Assembly (NCBI GenBank): GCA_017397845.1
Contig: JAFQHU010000025.1
Location: forward strand, 1 to 64,000
DNA length: 64,000 nucleotides
Source: Clostridia bacterium
Lineage (GTDB): Bacteria > Bacillota > Clostridia > Oscillospirales > Acutalibacteraceae
Reading direction: 5' to 3'
The translations under genes were made by a program, and so were the position numbers. The notes under the pieces were generated by a model that made no database searches, was not told the origin of the DNA, and saw only the letters and a program-made list of their open reading frames with translations. Positions 1-6,556 of this stretch are shown in pieces; within the stretch, counting starts at the first letter, position 1; every line of letters begins with the position of its first letter.

Positions 1-85
1 AGTCTAAGTTGGTTATTGTCTCTTAACATTTTCATCATCCACCCTGTATTTTATGATTAAATTATATCACAAAATACGAAAAAAA

Positions 86-120
86 TCTACGCTTTATGCA
101 GTACTTATGCATTGCGTAGA
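86..120. other. Inverted repeat in the non-homologous sequence upstream of broken spoVAD
   Basis: TCTACGC at 86-92 pairs with GCGTAGA at 114-120, and an inner ATGCA (96-100) pairs with TGCAT (108-112). The hairpin lies in the roughly 190 bases that replace the spoVAD N-terminal coding region. It may be the end of a mobile element, but no transposase or target duplication is visible. Confidence 0.4.
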
Positions 121-193
121 CTTTTTCAGTGCCCTTGTAAATAAAGGGTTTCGGGATTTTGAAAAAATTTATGGTTTTCTCTTGACATTTACC

Positions 194-595
194 CCTGCTG
201 CTTGTAAAACCCTTGCCGAATTTTTTCGTGACACCAAAACCTCACCTGATGACTACGATGCAATTTTTACGGGTGACCTTGGCTTCGTCGGCTCTGAGCT
301 TCTGAAAGAGCTGATGAAAAAAGAGTGCGGTATATCTCTCGACAAAAACTATTTTGATTGCGGTCTTATGATTTATGACAGAGAAAATCAGGATGTCCAT
401 TCGGGAGGCTCAGGCTGCGGCTGCAGTGCAAGTGTGCTCTGTTCCCACATTCTTAACAGTATGAAAAACGGTAAATACAGTAATATTCTATTTATGGCTA
501 CGGGAGCTCTTATGTCACCTGTATCCTCAAAAGAGGGAGAAAGTATTCCCGGCATAGCACATTTGGTCAATATCAGAAGGGGTGAAAGAAAATGA
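194..595 (+). pseudogene. spoVAD: Stage V sporulation protein AD, C-terminal part only
   Basis: The C-terminal ~130 residues match SpoVAD, a thiolase-fold protein of the SpoVA channel that moves Ca-dipicolinate into the forespore and binds it. Visible family blocks are DDYDAIFTGDLGFVGSELLK, DCGLMIYD and GGSGCGCSA, and ATGALMSP near the end. SpoVAD is normally about 340 residues, so some 200 N-terminal residues are missing. The reading frame stays open upstream to position 53, but those codons look non-coding and carry a hairpin at 86-120. The gene is therefore either truncated by an insertion or joined to foreign sequence at a contig end. The stop overlaps the next start (ATGA), as in a real spoVA operon. 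Confidence 0.75.
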
Positions 596-765
596 ATATG
601 CTTTCTGCACTGAAATGCCTTTTATATCTTATCAAATGCAGCAAATATCTTTACTATATAAAAAAGGCAGTCTGTATCACATTCATAGCAATAGCGGTAT
701 TTGCCGGTATTACTCTGTTTTCAGGCAACGGCAGTCCCCTAAAAAAGCTTAAGGAGATGATGTAA
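592..765 (+). CDS. Small membrane protein between spoVAD and spoVAE
   Basis: A 57-residue ORF starts at the ATGA overlap with spoVAD and ends one base into the spoVAE start (TAATG), so the three genes are translationally coupled. It has one hydrophobic segment (about residues 25-43) and Lys/Cys-rich ends. Its position inside spoVA suggests a forespore membrane protein. I do not recognise a named family. Its reality rests on the tight overlaps on both sides. Confidence 0.7.
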   Translation: MNMLSALKCLLYLIKCSKYLYYIKKAVCITFIAIAVFAGITLFSGNGSPLKKLKEMM

Positions 766-1133
766 TGGAGCTTTTTCTCACTCTTCTTAAGGCCTTTGCC
801 GTGGGCGGTCTAATTTGTACCGTGGGTCAGCTTCTTATCGACCTTACACGGCTTACCCCCGCCAAAATTTTAGTTTCCTTTGTTATAATCGGTGTGATTT
901 TGGGCGGTCTTGGGATCTATGAGCCTTTGGCGGAATGGGCCGGTGCAGGTGCTACTCTGCCTCTTACGGGCTTCGGATATAATTTAGCCAAGGGCACACG
1001 GGAGGCAATAGCTGAAAAGGGAATGATGGGAATACTCAGCGGTCCCCTCTCCTCTGCCTCTGTGGGTATTATGGCGGCGATAATCTGTGGTCTGGTGGTA
1101 TCGGTATTCGCCAAAAGTAAGGATAAACAGTAA
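765..1133 (+). CDS. spoVAE: Stage V sporulation protein AE
   Basis: A 122-residue, four-helix membrane protein of the SpoVAC/SpoVAE family (B. subtilis SpoVAEb is 116 residues). These proteins form part of the dipicolinic acid channel of the forespore inner membrane. Typical features are the glycine-rich first helix (FAVGGLICTVGQLLID), GGLGIYEPL, and GFGYNLAKGTREAIAEKGMM. The start overlaps the previous stop by one base. A terminator follows at 1138-1160, so this is the last gene of the operon. Confidence 0.92.
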   Translation: MELFLTLLKAFAVGGLICTVGQLLIDLTRLTPAKILVSFVIIGVILGGLGIYEPLAEWAGAGATLPLTGFGYNLAKGTREAIAEKGMMGILSGPLSSASVGIMAAIICGLVVSVFAKSKDKQ

Positions 1134-1137
1134 ATAA

Positions 1138-1160
1138 AGTCGGCAAATGCCGGCTTTTTT
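1138..1160 (+). terminator. Intrinsic terminator after spoVAE
   Basis: A short G+C-rich stem (CGGCA/TGCCG with flanking pairs) is followed by six T. Confidence 0.8.
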
Positions 1161-1171
1161 AATTAATTATA

Positions 1172-1200
1172 TTGCATATTTATAAAAATGATGTTAAAAT
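1172..1200 (+). promoter_or_regulatory. Promoter for the CREST-like membrane protein
   Basis: TTGCAT at 1172-1177, a 17-base spacer and TAAAAT at 1195-1200. A strong AAAGGAGG follows just before the start at 1222. Confidence 0.7.
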
Positions 1201-1221
1201 ACCTCAAAAGGAGGTATAAAT

Positions 1222-2049
1222 ATGAACCTGAATTTCATTGACTGGCCGTCATTCAAGGATATAGTTCTTGACGGTGGCACCACTCTGGCAGAGTATTGTG
1301 CTCAATATGCAGCCGTACAAACCAATTGGGTTTATACTCTTGCCGCATTCATAGCCATTGCCATTTTGTTAATCAAAAAAAATAAAAAATGGTATTGGTA
1401 CATATTCATTCTGCTGTATATGATTATGTCTGTCACATCTGTCGGTATGCACACAGCAAACTACGGTGAATTCCAACCCGGTGTGCTTACGACAAAGCTT
1501 CTTGCAAGCTATATTGACATGTCGTTTACAGAGCTTGTTGCCTGGTCAGGTGTATGTTGCTTTGCCTTGGAATTTTATCAATCTGCAAGCGAAAGAAAAA
1601 AAAGAAACATTTTCCTCATCGGTGTTACAGCTATTATGGTCGTTGTTCTCTCTGTTCTCACCTATGAAGTATTTGTTCTTCATGACAGACCACTTTATAT
1701 CGGCGGTGGCGGAGCTCCCATGGACGGAAAAACAGGCGGTCTTTCTCTGGCTGAATTTGGCTGCTTCCTGACAGCATTACCTATACTTTACCTTCTCGTT
1801 TCTAACTTCAAAAAGATGACTTCAACAGAGAAATTTCTTTTTGTTCTTATAATTTTTACATTCCTTGTTGCTTTTATAATTACATCTCTTTGGGGTGACA
1901 ATGAAATCAATACATTTATTCTCGGCAATATTCACGGCCATTCGATTTGGCACATTCTTACGGCACTTGCCATTATGGAGGTTGTTGTTTGGGTTGACCA
2001 GCGTGATGTAAACGAAAAACTCAGAGCAGCCGGTGCAAAGGCTATTTGA
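1222..2049 (+). CDS. Seven-helix membrane protein, CREST-superfamily-like putative hydrolase
   Basis: A 275-residue polytopic protein with about seven hydrophobic helices. It carries a residue set like that of the CREST superfamily (alkaline ceramidases, PAQR receptors, Per1, TMEM8), which are predicted metal-dependent membrane hydrolases. Ser73 and His77 lie in SVGMH of an early helix, Asp99 lies between helices, and His240-x3-His244 (HSIWH) lies in the last helix. The family assignment rests on this pattern, not on overall similarity I can measure. If right, the substrate is probably a membrane lipid. The gene is monocistronic, with its own promoter and terminator. Confidence 0.6.
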   Translation: MNLNFIDWPSFKDIVLDGGTTLAEYCAQYAAVQTNWVYTLAAFIAIAILLIKKNKKWYWYIFILLYMIMSVTSVGMHTANYGEFQPGVLTTKLLASYIDMSFTELVAWSGVCCFALEFYQSASERKKRNIFLIGVTAIMVVVLSVLTYEVFVLHDRPLYIGGGGAPMDGKTGGLSLAEFGCFLTALPILYLLVSNFKKMTSTEKFLFVLIIFTFLVAFIITSLWGDNEINTFILGNIHGHSIWHILTALAIMEVVVWVDQRDVNEKLRAAGAKAI

Positions 2050-2070
2050 TCAGATTTTAACAGAATAGCA

Positions 2071-2106
2071 AACTGCAGTACTTCTATAGGTGCTGCAGTT
2101 TTTTTG
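2071..2106 (+). terminator. Intrinsic terminator after the CREST-like gene
   Basis: AACTGCA (2071-2077) pairs with TGCAGTT (2094-2100), followed by a T run. Confidence 0.8.
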
Positions 2107-2187
2107 ACTTTTTGCACTTATTGCTCTTTTCTTTTTTGTGTAAAAAAGGTATAATATAATACACAAAATGAATAAGGAGGAGTAAAA

Positions 2188-2730
2188 ATGCTTACCAAAG
2201 AACAAAAGACCGTACTTTCGGTAATTTTCGGAATAACAGGCTCCGTATTATCTGTCTGTCTCTACGGTTTTGCCGTGGGCGGAGAATATCTTTGTTTCAA
2301 ATATCTGCTTTACTGTGTTGTGACGGCTTTTGTGATGACGAGCCTTGCTTTTCTGTTCATTTTCGGAAAGAAAACACCCAAGAAGCTCTTTTGGAAGGAG
2401 CTGTATATAGTTATTATATTGGTTGTATCCGCTTTACAGCTTCTTATGTATCAGCCTTTAAATCTGCTAACTTCGGAGGATAAAGGGAAAGAATATGAGG
2501 TTGAAATAACTGAATTTTACAGCACCAGGGGTTCCACCGCAGTATACTTCACAGATGAAAACGGCATACCGAGAAAAAAAGATATAACATTAAATTTTAT
2601 GATTATGGATTCAGGCGAATTATATCCTCAAACAGGAGGAAGAATGATTGTAAAGGAAACCAACGGCGGATTTAACTGTAAGCATTTTGAAATAGTAAAG
2701 GTTACCTATGAACCTGAGGTATTTTATTAA
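2188..2730 (+). CDS. Uncharacterised membrane protein
   Basis: A 180-residue protein with three hydrophobic helices in the first ~95 residues. A ~80-residue hydrophilic, beta-rich tail follows. It ends 12 bases before the phosphoesterase gene and shares its direction, so it probably heads the 2.2-4.65 kb operon. A good AAGGAGGAG precedes the ATG. No family recognised. Confidence 0.7.
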   Translation: MLTKEQKTVLSVIFGITGSVLSVCLYGFAVGGEYLCFKYLLYCVVTAFVMTSLAFLFIFGKKTPKKLFWKELYIVIILVVSALQLLMYQPLNLLTSEDKGKEYEVEITEFYSTRGSTAVYFTDENGIPRKKDITLNFMIMDSGELYPQTGGRMIVKETNGGFNCKHFEIVKVTYEPEVFY

Positions 2731-2742
2731 CAGGAGACTAAC

Positions 2743-3483
2743 ATGAACAACCGTAAAAAGCTTTTTATAATAAGTGACATCCATGGCTTTTACACAGAAA
2801 TGAAAGCTGCTCTTGACAATGCGGGTTTTTGTGAAAATGATGACGGACATCTGCTTATATGCTGCGGAGATTATTTTGACCGCGGCAAAGAAAACCGCAA
2901 GGTTTTTGAATATTTAGAAAAAGTAAACAACAAAATTCTTATCCGCGGAAATCACGAGGATGTGCTTTCATACATACTTGAAAGCGGTCTTTTTCACCCT
3001 AAAATCTATATCAGCAATGCTTCAGAAACCCTGAAAGAGTTTTTCGGTGAGGATTGTCTTGATGAAAAGGAAGAGACGGTCAGCTTTTCCGCAGACCCTG
3101 ATGTCAGGCAGAGACTTCTCTGCCACATCCGCTCCTGTGTGAATTACTATGAAACGGAAAAATATATCTTTACCCACGGCTGGCTCCCCTTTGAAGAAAA
3201 CGACGGAAAACTTTTCATACTGAAAAATCCTTCCTCGGCCTCGGATGAGCAGTGGCATATTGCCCGAAAGACAAAATGGACAGATGCATATAATCTCTCA
3301 GACAGACCGTCGAAAACATTAGTCTGCGGACATTATCCCACATTTTATGCGAATACCGTAGATTCCCGGCGAAAAGGCGATGACAGCTCTGTTTACTGCG
3401 GTAAAGGACTAATAGCAATCGATGCCGGAACCGACACAAGTAAGAGGGTCAACGTGCTTGTTCTGAAAGACAGTATATTATAA
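2743..3483 (+). CDS. Metallophosphoesterase, serine/threonine phosphatase-like
   Basis: A calcineurin-like phosphoesterase of 246 residues. The dinuclear metal motifs are in order: SDIHG (D-x-H), CGDYFDRG (GD-x2-DRG), IRGNHED (GNHE), then FTHGW and CGHYPT carrying the last metal-binding histidines. This resembles PrpE/ApaH-type enzymes that cleave phosphoesters of proteins or dinucleotides. The substrate cannot be read from the sequence. A second member of the same fold is at 57.6 kb. The operon partners (SGNH esterase, HAD) suggest a small-molecule hydrolase cluster. Confidence 0.85.
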   Translation: MNNRKKLFIISDIHGFYTEMKAALDNAGFCENDDGHLLICCGDYFDRGKENRKVFEYLEKVNNKILIRGNHEDVLSYILESGLFHPKIYISNASETLKEFFGEDCLDEKEETVSFSADPDVRQRLLCHIRSCVNYYETEKYIFTHGWLPFEENDGKLFILKNPSSASDEQWHIARKTKWTDAYNLSDRPSKTLVCGHYPTFYANTVDSRRKGDDSSVYCGKGLIAIDAGTDTSKRVNVLVLKDSIL

Positions 3484-3495
3484 AGGAGAAACAAA

Positions 3496-4203
3496 ATGAA
3501 TAACAATACATACAAAGACAAATACTTTTCCGTCGTCGGCGACTCCATAAGCACTCTTGAAGGCTACAACCCCGACGGCTACAAGGTTTTTTATCACGGT
3601 GAAAGACAGGAGCTTTCCGATGTACACTCCCCTGATGATACTTGGTGGGGCAAGGTTGTTTCCCGTCTTGGCGGTAAGCTTTTGGTCAACGGCTCCTGGT
3701 CGGGAAGTTGGGTGGCAAAACTGCCTGACCGTGATGAGCTTTTCCCCTCAGGCTGCAGCGATGAAAGAACATCCCGCCTCCACAGAGACGGAATAATGCC
3801 TGACGTCATAATAGTTTATCTTGGCACAAATGACTTTATGTTCGGTGTTTCACCCGTCTATAACGGTGACATTCAGATACTTAAAGAGCAGTCATTTACA
3901 TACGCCTATGACCTTATGCTGGACAAAATAAAAAAGAACTATCCTGATGCAGAAATTTTCTGCTGCACCCTCTGCACTGCATATATGGAAAAAGACCCTT
4001 CCTTTTTCTTCAGCGAAAAAAGATGGAACAGCACTATGGAAGAATTCAACGCTATCATCCGAAGTATCGCCGAGGAAAAGAGTGTTCATTTAATTGACCT
4101 TTACACCCACGGCACAGCCTACGATTCTATGGAGGGATGTCACCCTACAGCAAAGGGTATGGAAACCTTGGCAGAACTAATGATTAAGGAGATGGGAAAA
4201 TGA
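3496..4203 (+). CDS. SGNH/GDSL-type esterase
   Basis: A 235-residue cytoplasmic SGNH hydrolase without signal peptide. Block I GDS has the nucleophile Ser17, block II holds NG (65-66), block III GTND is at 110-113, and block V has His216 in GCHPT. The residue three before the histidine, normally Asp in the triad, is Glu213. Such enzymes remove acyl or acetyl groups from sugars or lipids. The gene starts 12 bases after the phosphoesterase, with AAAGGAG, and its stop overlaps the next start. Confidence 0.85.
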   Translation: MNNNTYKDKYFSVVGDSISTLEGYNPDGYKVFYHGERQELSDVHSPDDTWWGKVVSRLGGKLLVNGSWSGSWVAKLPDRDELFPSGCSDERTSRLHRDGIMPDVIIVYLGTNDFMFGVSPVYNGDIQILKEQSFTYAYDLMLDKIKKNYPDAEIFCCTLCTAYMEKDPSFFFSEKRWNSTMEEFNAIIRSIAEEKSVHLIDLYTHGTAYDSMEGCHPTAKGMETLAELMIKEMGK

Positions 4204-4655
4204 AAATAATATTCTTGGACTTCGACGGCGTACTCAATTCTGACAGGTACATAAGAGATTGCGGTCACACAGGTGTGGTGCTTGACCCGTCAAAGATGAA
4301 GCTACTGAAAAAAATAACCGACAGCACCGGTGCAAAAATTGTTCTCACCACCTCATGGAAGGAGCATTGGGACAAAGACAATACAAAATGCGACCCCACA
4401 GGTGAACAGATAAACAGTATTTTTAAGCAGTACGGTCTGGAAATATATGATAAAACGCCTGTTATAAGACCTGACCGTGAAAACGAGATCAAAAAATGGC
4501 TTGAGGATAATCCTGAAACGGAGAATTTTGCAGTTCTCGATGATATGAGACTTGTGGCGGATTTTCTCACGGGACACACCGTAAAAACCTCAGCCTTCAG
4601 CGACGCTCTAACGGAAAAAGACGCAGAGGATACCATCCGTATCCTCAAAGGATAA
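4200..4655 (+). CDS. HAD-like hydrolase
   Basis: A 151-residue compact HAD-fold protein. Motif I is FLDFDGVLN (nucleophile Asp7, acid/base Asp9), motif II is LTTSWKEHW, and the late acidic motif is VLDDM. It resembles the small 'HAD domain' proteins related to bacterial nucleic-acid repair phosphatases (5'-nucleic-acid phosphatase-like), but the substrate is unknown. The ATG overlaps the SGNH stop (ATGA), showing coupling. It is the last gene of the 2.2-4.65 kb operon. Confidence 0.8.
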   Translation: MKIIFLDFDGVLNSDRYIRDCGHTGVVLDPSKMKLLKKITDSTGAKIVLTTSWKEHWDKDNTKCDPTGEQINSIFKQYGLEIYDKTPVIRPDRENEIKKWLEDNPETENFAVLDDMRLVADFLTGHTVKTSAFSDALTEKDAEDTIRILKG

Positions 4656-4714
4656 AGCTGTCCTGCCGTCTCCTCTTCCACGTCCAAAAACTTGAACTTT
4701 TTCCCGAAAACCAC

Positions 4715-4743
4715 TTGACATTACCGCAACAATATGGTAATAT
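4715..4743 (+). promoter_or_regulatory. Promoter of the tRNA-Ser pair
   Basis: TTGACA at 4715-4720, a 17-base spacer and TAATAT at 4738-4743, ending 14 bases before the first tRNA. Confidence 0.75.
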
Positions 4744-4757
4744 CATTAGGCAAATAC

Positions 4758-4848
4758 GGAGAGATACCGAAGTGGTTATAACGGAACGGTCTTGAAAACC
4801 GTCGTACGTTTGCGCGTACCGTGGGTTCGAATCCCACTCTCTCCGCCA
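4758..4848 (+). tRNA. tRNA-Ser (anticodon TGA)
   Basis: A complete class II tRNA. The acceptor stem GGAGAGA (4758-4764) pairs with TCTCTCC (4838-4844), discriminator G4845, encoded CCA to 4848. The anticodon stem is ACGGT/ACCGT with anticodon TGA at 4793-4795. A long variable arm typical of serine tRNA is present, with the T arm at 4821-4837. Confidence 0.97.
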
Positions 4849-4874
4849 TCTTTTTTTATTTAAAGGCACTGAAT

Positions 4875-4965
4875 GGAGTAGTACTCAAGTTGGTGACGAG
4901 GCGCCCCTGCTAAGGGCGTAGGTCGGGTAACCGGCGCGAGAGTTCGAGTCTCTCCTACTCCGCCA
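4875..4965 (+). tRNA. tRNA-Ser (anticodon GCT)
   Basis: Acceptor GGAGTAG (4875-4881) pairs with CTACTCC (4955-4961), discriminator G4962, encoded CCA 4963-4965. Anticodon stem CGCCC/GGGCG with anticodon GCT at 4909-4911, a long variable arm, and T arm GAGAG/CTCTC (4938-4954). Its last 19 bases (4947-4965) are repeated twice more downstream, at 213-base intervals. Confidence 0.97.
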
Positions 4966-5408
4966 AGGTAAAGGTAACTGTAAAGGTTACCTTTATTTTT
5001 TTACTTTCAGCAAAGAGCTCGAACTTGAGCGCCGTTGGTGCGGGCATATTCGCCGAAGCGCTCCCTGCGGGAGATGAAGCGAGGCGAGTATGGCGCAGCG
5101 GTCAAAATCGCTCGGCGCTCCAAGCCGATAAAGCGATTTTGGGCACCGCAAGAGGGGCGAGTCTCTCCTACTCCGCCAAGGTAAAGGTAACCGTAAAGGT
5201 TACCTTTATTTTTTTACTTTCGGCAAAGAGCTCGAACTTGAGCGACGAAGGCGCGGGCATATTCGCCGAAGCGCTCCCTGCGGGAGATGAAGCGAGGCAA
5301 GTATGGCGCAGCGGTCAAAATCGCTCGGCGCTCCAAGCCGATAAAGCGATTTTGGGCACCGCAAGAGGGGCTAGTCTCTCCTACTCCGCCAAGGTAAAGT
5401 AACCGTAA
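4947..5408 (+). repeat. 213-bp tandem repeat carrying the tRNA-Ser 3' end
   Basis: The 3' end of tRNA-Ser(GCT) recurs starting at 5160 and 5373, exactly 213 bases apart each time. Copies 1 (4947-5159) and 2 (5160-5372) differ at only about ten positions; copy 3 is cut short after about 36 bases. Each full unit contains the tRNA 3' sequence, an intrinsic terminator (GGTAAC/GTTACC stem then T7), a SacI-like GAGCTCGAACTTGAGC palindrome, and an inverted pair AAAATCGCT/AGCGATTTT. Tandem copies of a tRNA 3' end are what repeated site-specific integration at a tRNA attachment site, or unequal duplication of a tRNA pseudogene, would leave. No integrase is nearby. Confidence 0.9.
4970..5002 (+). terminator. 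Terminator of the tRNA transcript (repeat copy 1; duplicated at 5183-5215)
   Basis: TAAAGGTAAC pairs with GGTTACCTTTA, followed by seven T. The same structure occurs in repeat copy 2. Confidence 0.75.
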
Positions 5409-5529
5409 AGACGATACACAGTAATGTAGCTATCAACCTTGGATTTTGTAATCAGCGAAGAGGTTTAATTAACAAAAACGGCACGAATGAATATGCTGTT
5501 TATAAAATACATAATCAACTGTATTACTA

Positions 5530-5558
5530 TTGCATTTATTGATATTCCATGATATAAT
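5530..5558 (+). promoter_or_regulatory. Promoter of pnuC
   Basis: TTGCAT at 5530-5535, a 17-base spacer and TATAAT at 5553-5558. Transcription should start near 5565, leaving a ~110-base leader. Confidence 0.8.
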
Positions 5559-5564
5559 GGCCAC

Positions 5565-5670
5565 AAATTATAACTCTGACTGCCACCGGGTAGTGAAATG
5601 CAAAAGCATTCGTTTACACATCGTTAGGTCTTTGAAGATGTGTATGCGGATGTTTATTTTTTAGGAGTGT
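5565..5670 (+). ncRNA. Structured 5' leader of pnuC, candidate riboswitch
   Basis: Three adjacent hairpins can be drawn between the likely transcription start and the Shine-Dalgarno sequence: ACTGCC/GGGTAGT, AATGC-AAAA-GCATT, and a seven-base ACACATC/GATGTGT stem with an 11-13 base loop. There is no terminator, so any control would be on translation. pnuC genes are known to be controlled by NAD+-II, preQ1 or TPP riboswitches in other Firmicutes, but I cannot match the sequence to a known class. Confidence 0.45.
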
Positions 5671-5675
5671 TTTAA

Positions 5676-6377
5676 TTGAAAAACTATTTTTCGAAATCAG
5701 AAATTGCTTTGTGGAGCTTTTCCGTGCTGCTGATAATCGGCTCTTTCTGCATATTTGACAGAGAAAATTATCTTACATTGACCGCTTCGTTAATCGGGGT
5801 AACCTCGCTGATTTTCAATGCAAAGGGAAATCCCTTCGGTCAGCTGTTGATGGTGATTTTCAGCCTTTTGTACGGAATTATATCTTATACATTTGATTAT
5901 TACGGTGAGATGATTACGTACATCGGCATGACGATGCCGATGGCGGTTTTTGCCCTGATATCCTGGTTAAAAAATCCTTATGAGAATAATAAGGCGGAGG
6001 TCAAAGTTAACAGCATAAAGAAAACAGAAGCTCTCTTTATGTGTGTTGCCGCCGGAATAATCACCTTTTTGTTTTATTTCATACTGTCATATTTCGATAC
6101 CGCTAACATCATACCGAGCACGCTGTCCGTTACTACGAGCTTTGCGGCCGTATACCTTACTTTCAGAAGGAGTCCGCTCTTTGCCTTAGCTTATGCTTCA
6201 AATGATATTGTGCTGATCGTTTTATGGACTATGGCAAGCGTTTATGATATCCGTTACATTTCAGTTGTTGTTTGCTTTGCCGCATTTTTGGTCAATGACA
6301 TATACGGATATATCAATTGGCAAAAAATGAAAAAAAGGCAGAAAAAATCGGCACTGAAACAGGAATTTATTCTCTGA
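5676..6377 (+). CDS. pnuC: Nicotinamide riboside transporter PnuC
   Basis: A 233-residue, seven-helix protein of the PnuC family, which imports nicotinamide riboside by facilitated diffusion for NAD salvage. Family signs are the early NAKGNPFGQLL segment, the SLLYGIISY helix and the C-terminal VNDIYGYINWQKM. The start is TTG at 5676, chosen because AGGAG at 5663-5667 is correctly spaced and no ATG is near. A nicotinamidase-like gene at 52.3 kb may serve the same pathway. Confidence 0.92.
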   Translation: MKNYFSKSEIALWSFSVLLIIGSFCIFDRENYLTLTASLIGVTSLIFNAKGNPFGQLLMVIFSLLYGIISYTFDYYGEMITYIGMTMPMAVFALISWLKNPYENNKAEVKVNSIKKTEALFMCVAAGIITFLFYFILSYFDTANIIPSTLSVTTSFAAVYLTFRRSPLFALAYASNDIVLIVLWTMASVYDIRYISVVVCFAAFLVNDIYGYINWQKMKKRQKKSALKQEFIL

Positions 6378-6464
6378 TTTCCTTGTGCAGTACCGTTCAA
6401 AGGGTGCCTATTAAATAAAAAGAGGATGTAAAAAGTACAGACCGTATAAATCAATATAAACCAA

Positions 6465-6497
6465 GGGGTTCAACAGGTATTTTTCCTGTTGAACCCC
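6465..6497. terminator. Hairpin between convergent pnuC and htrA
   Basis: A perfect 13-bp stem (GGGGTTCAACAGG/CCTGTTGAACCCC) with a seven-base loop lies between the two convergent genes. It probably ends transcription from both sides, although the T runs are poor. Confidence 0.55.
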
Positions 6498-6556
6498 ATA
6501 AATTTATAAAAAATCACAAAAAGTTGAAAAAGTAATGTTTTTTGCAACTCCTTTTA

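Noticed and set aside
5025-5402. 125-codon open frame across the tRNA repeat
   Set aside because: It stays open only because the repeat unit is a multiple of three, has no ribosome binding site, and encodes the same segment twice through terminator and tRNA sequence.
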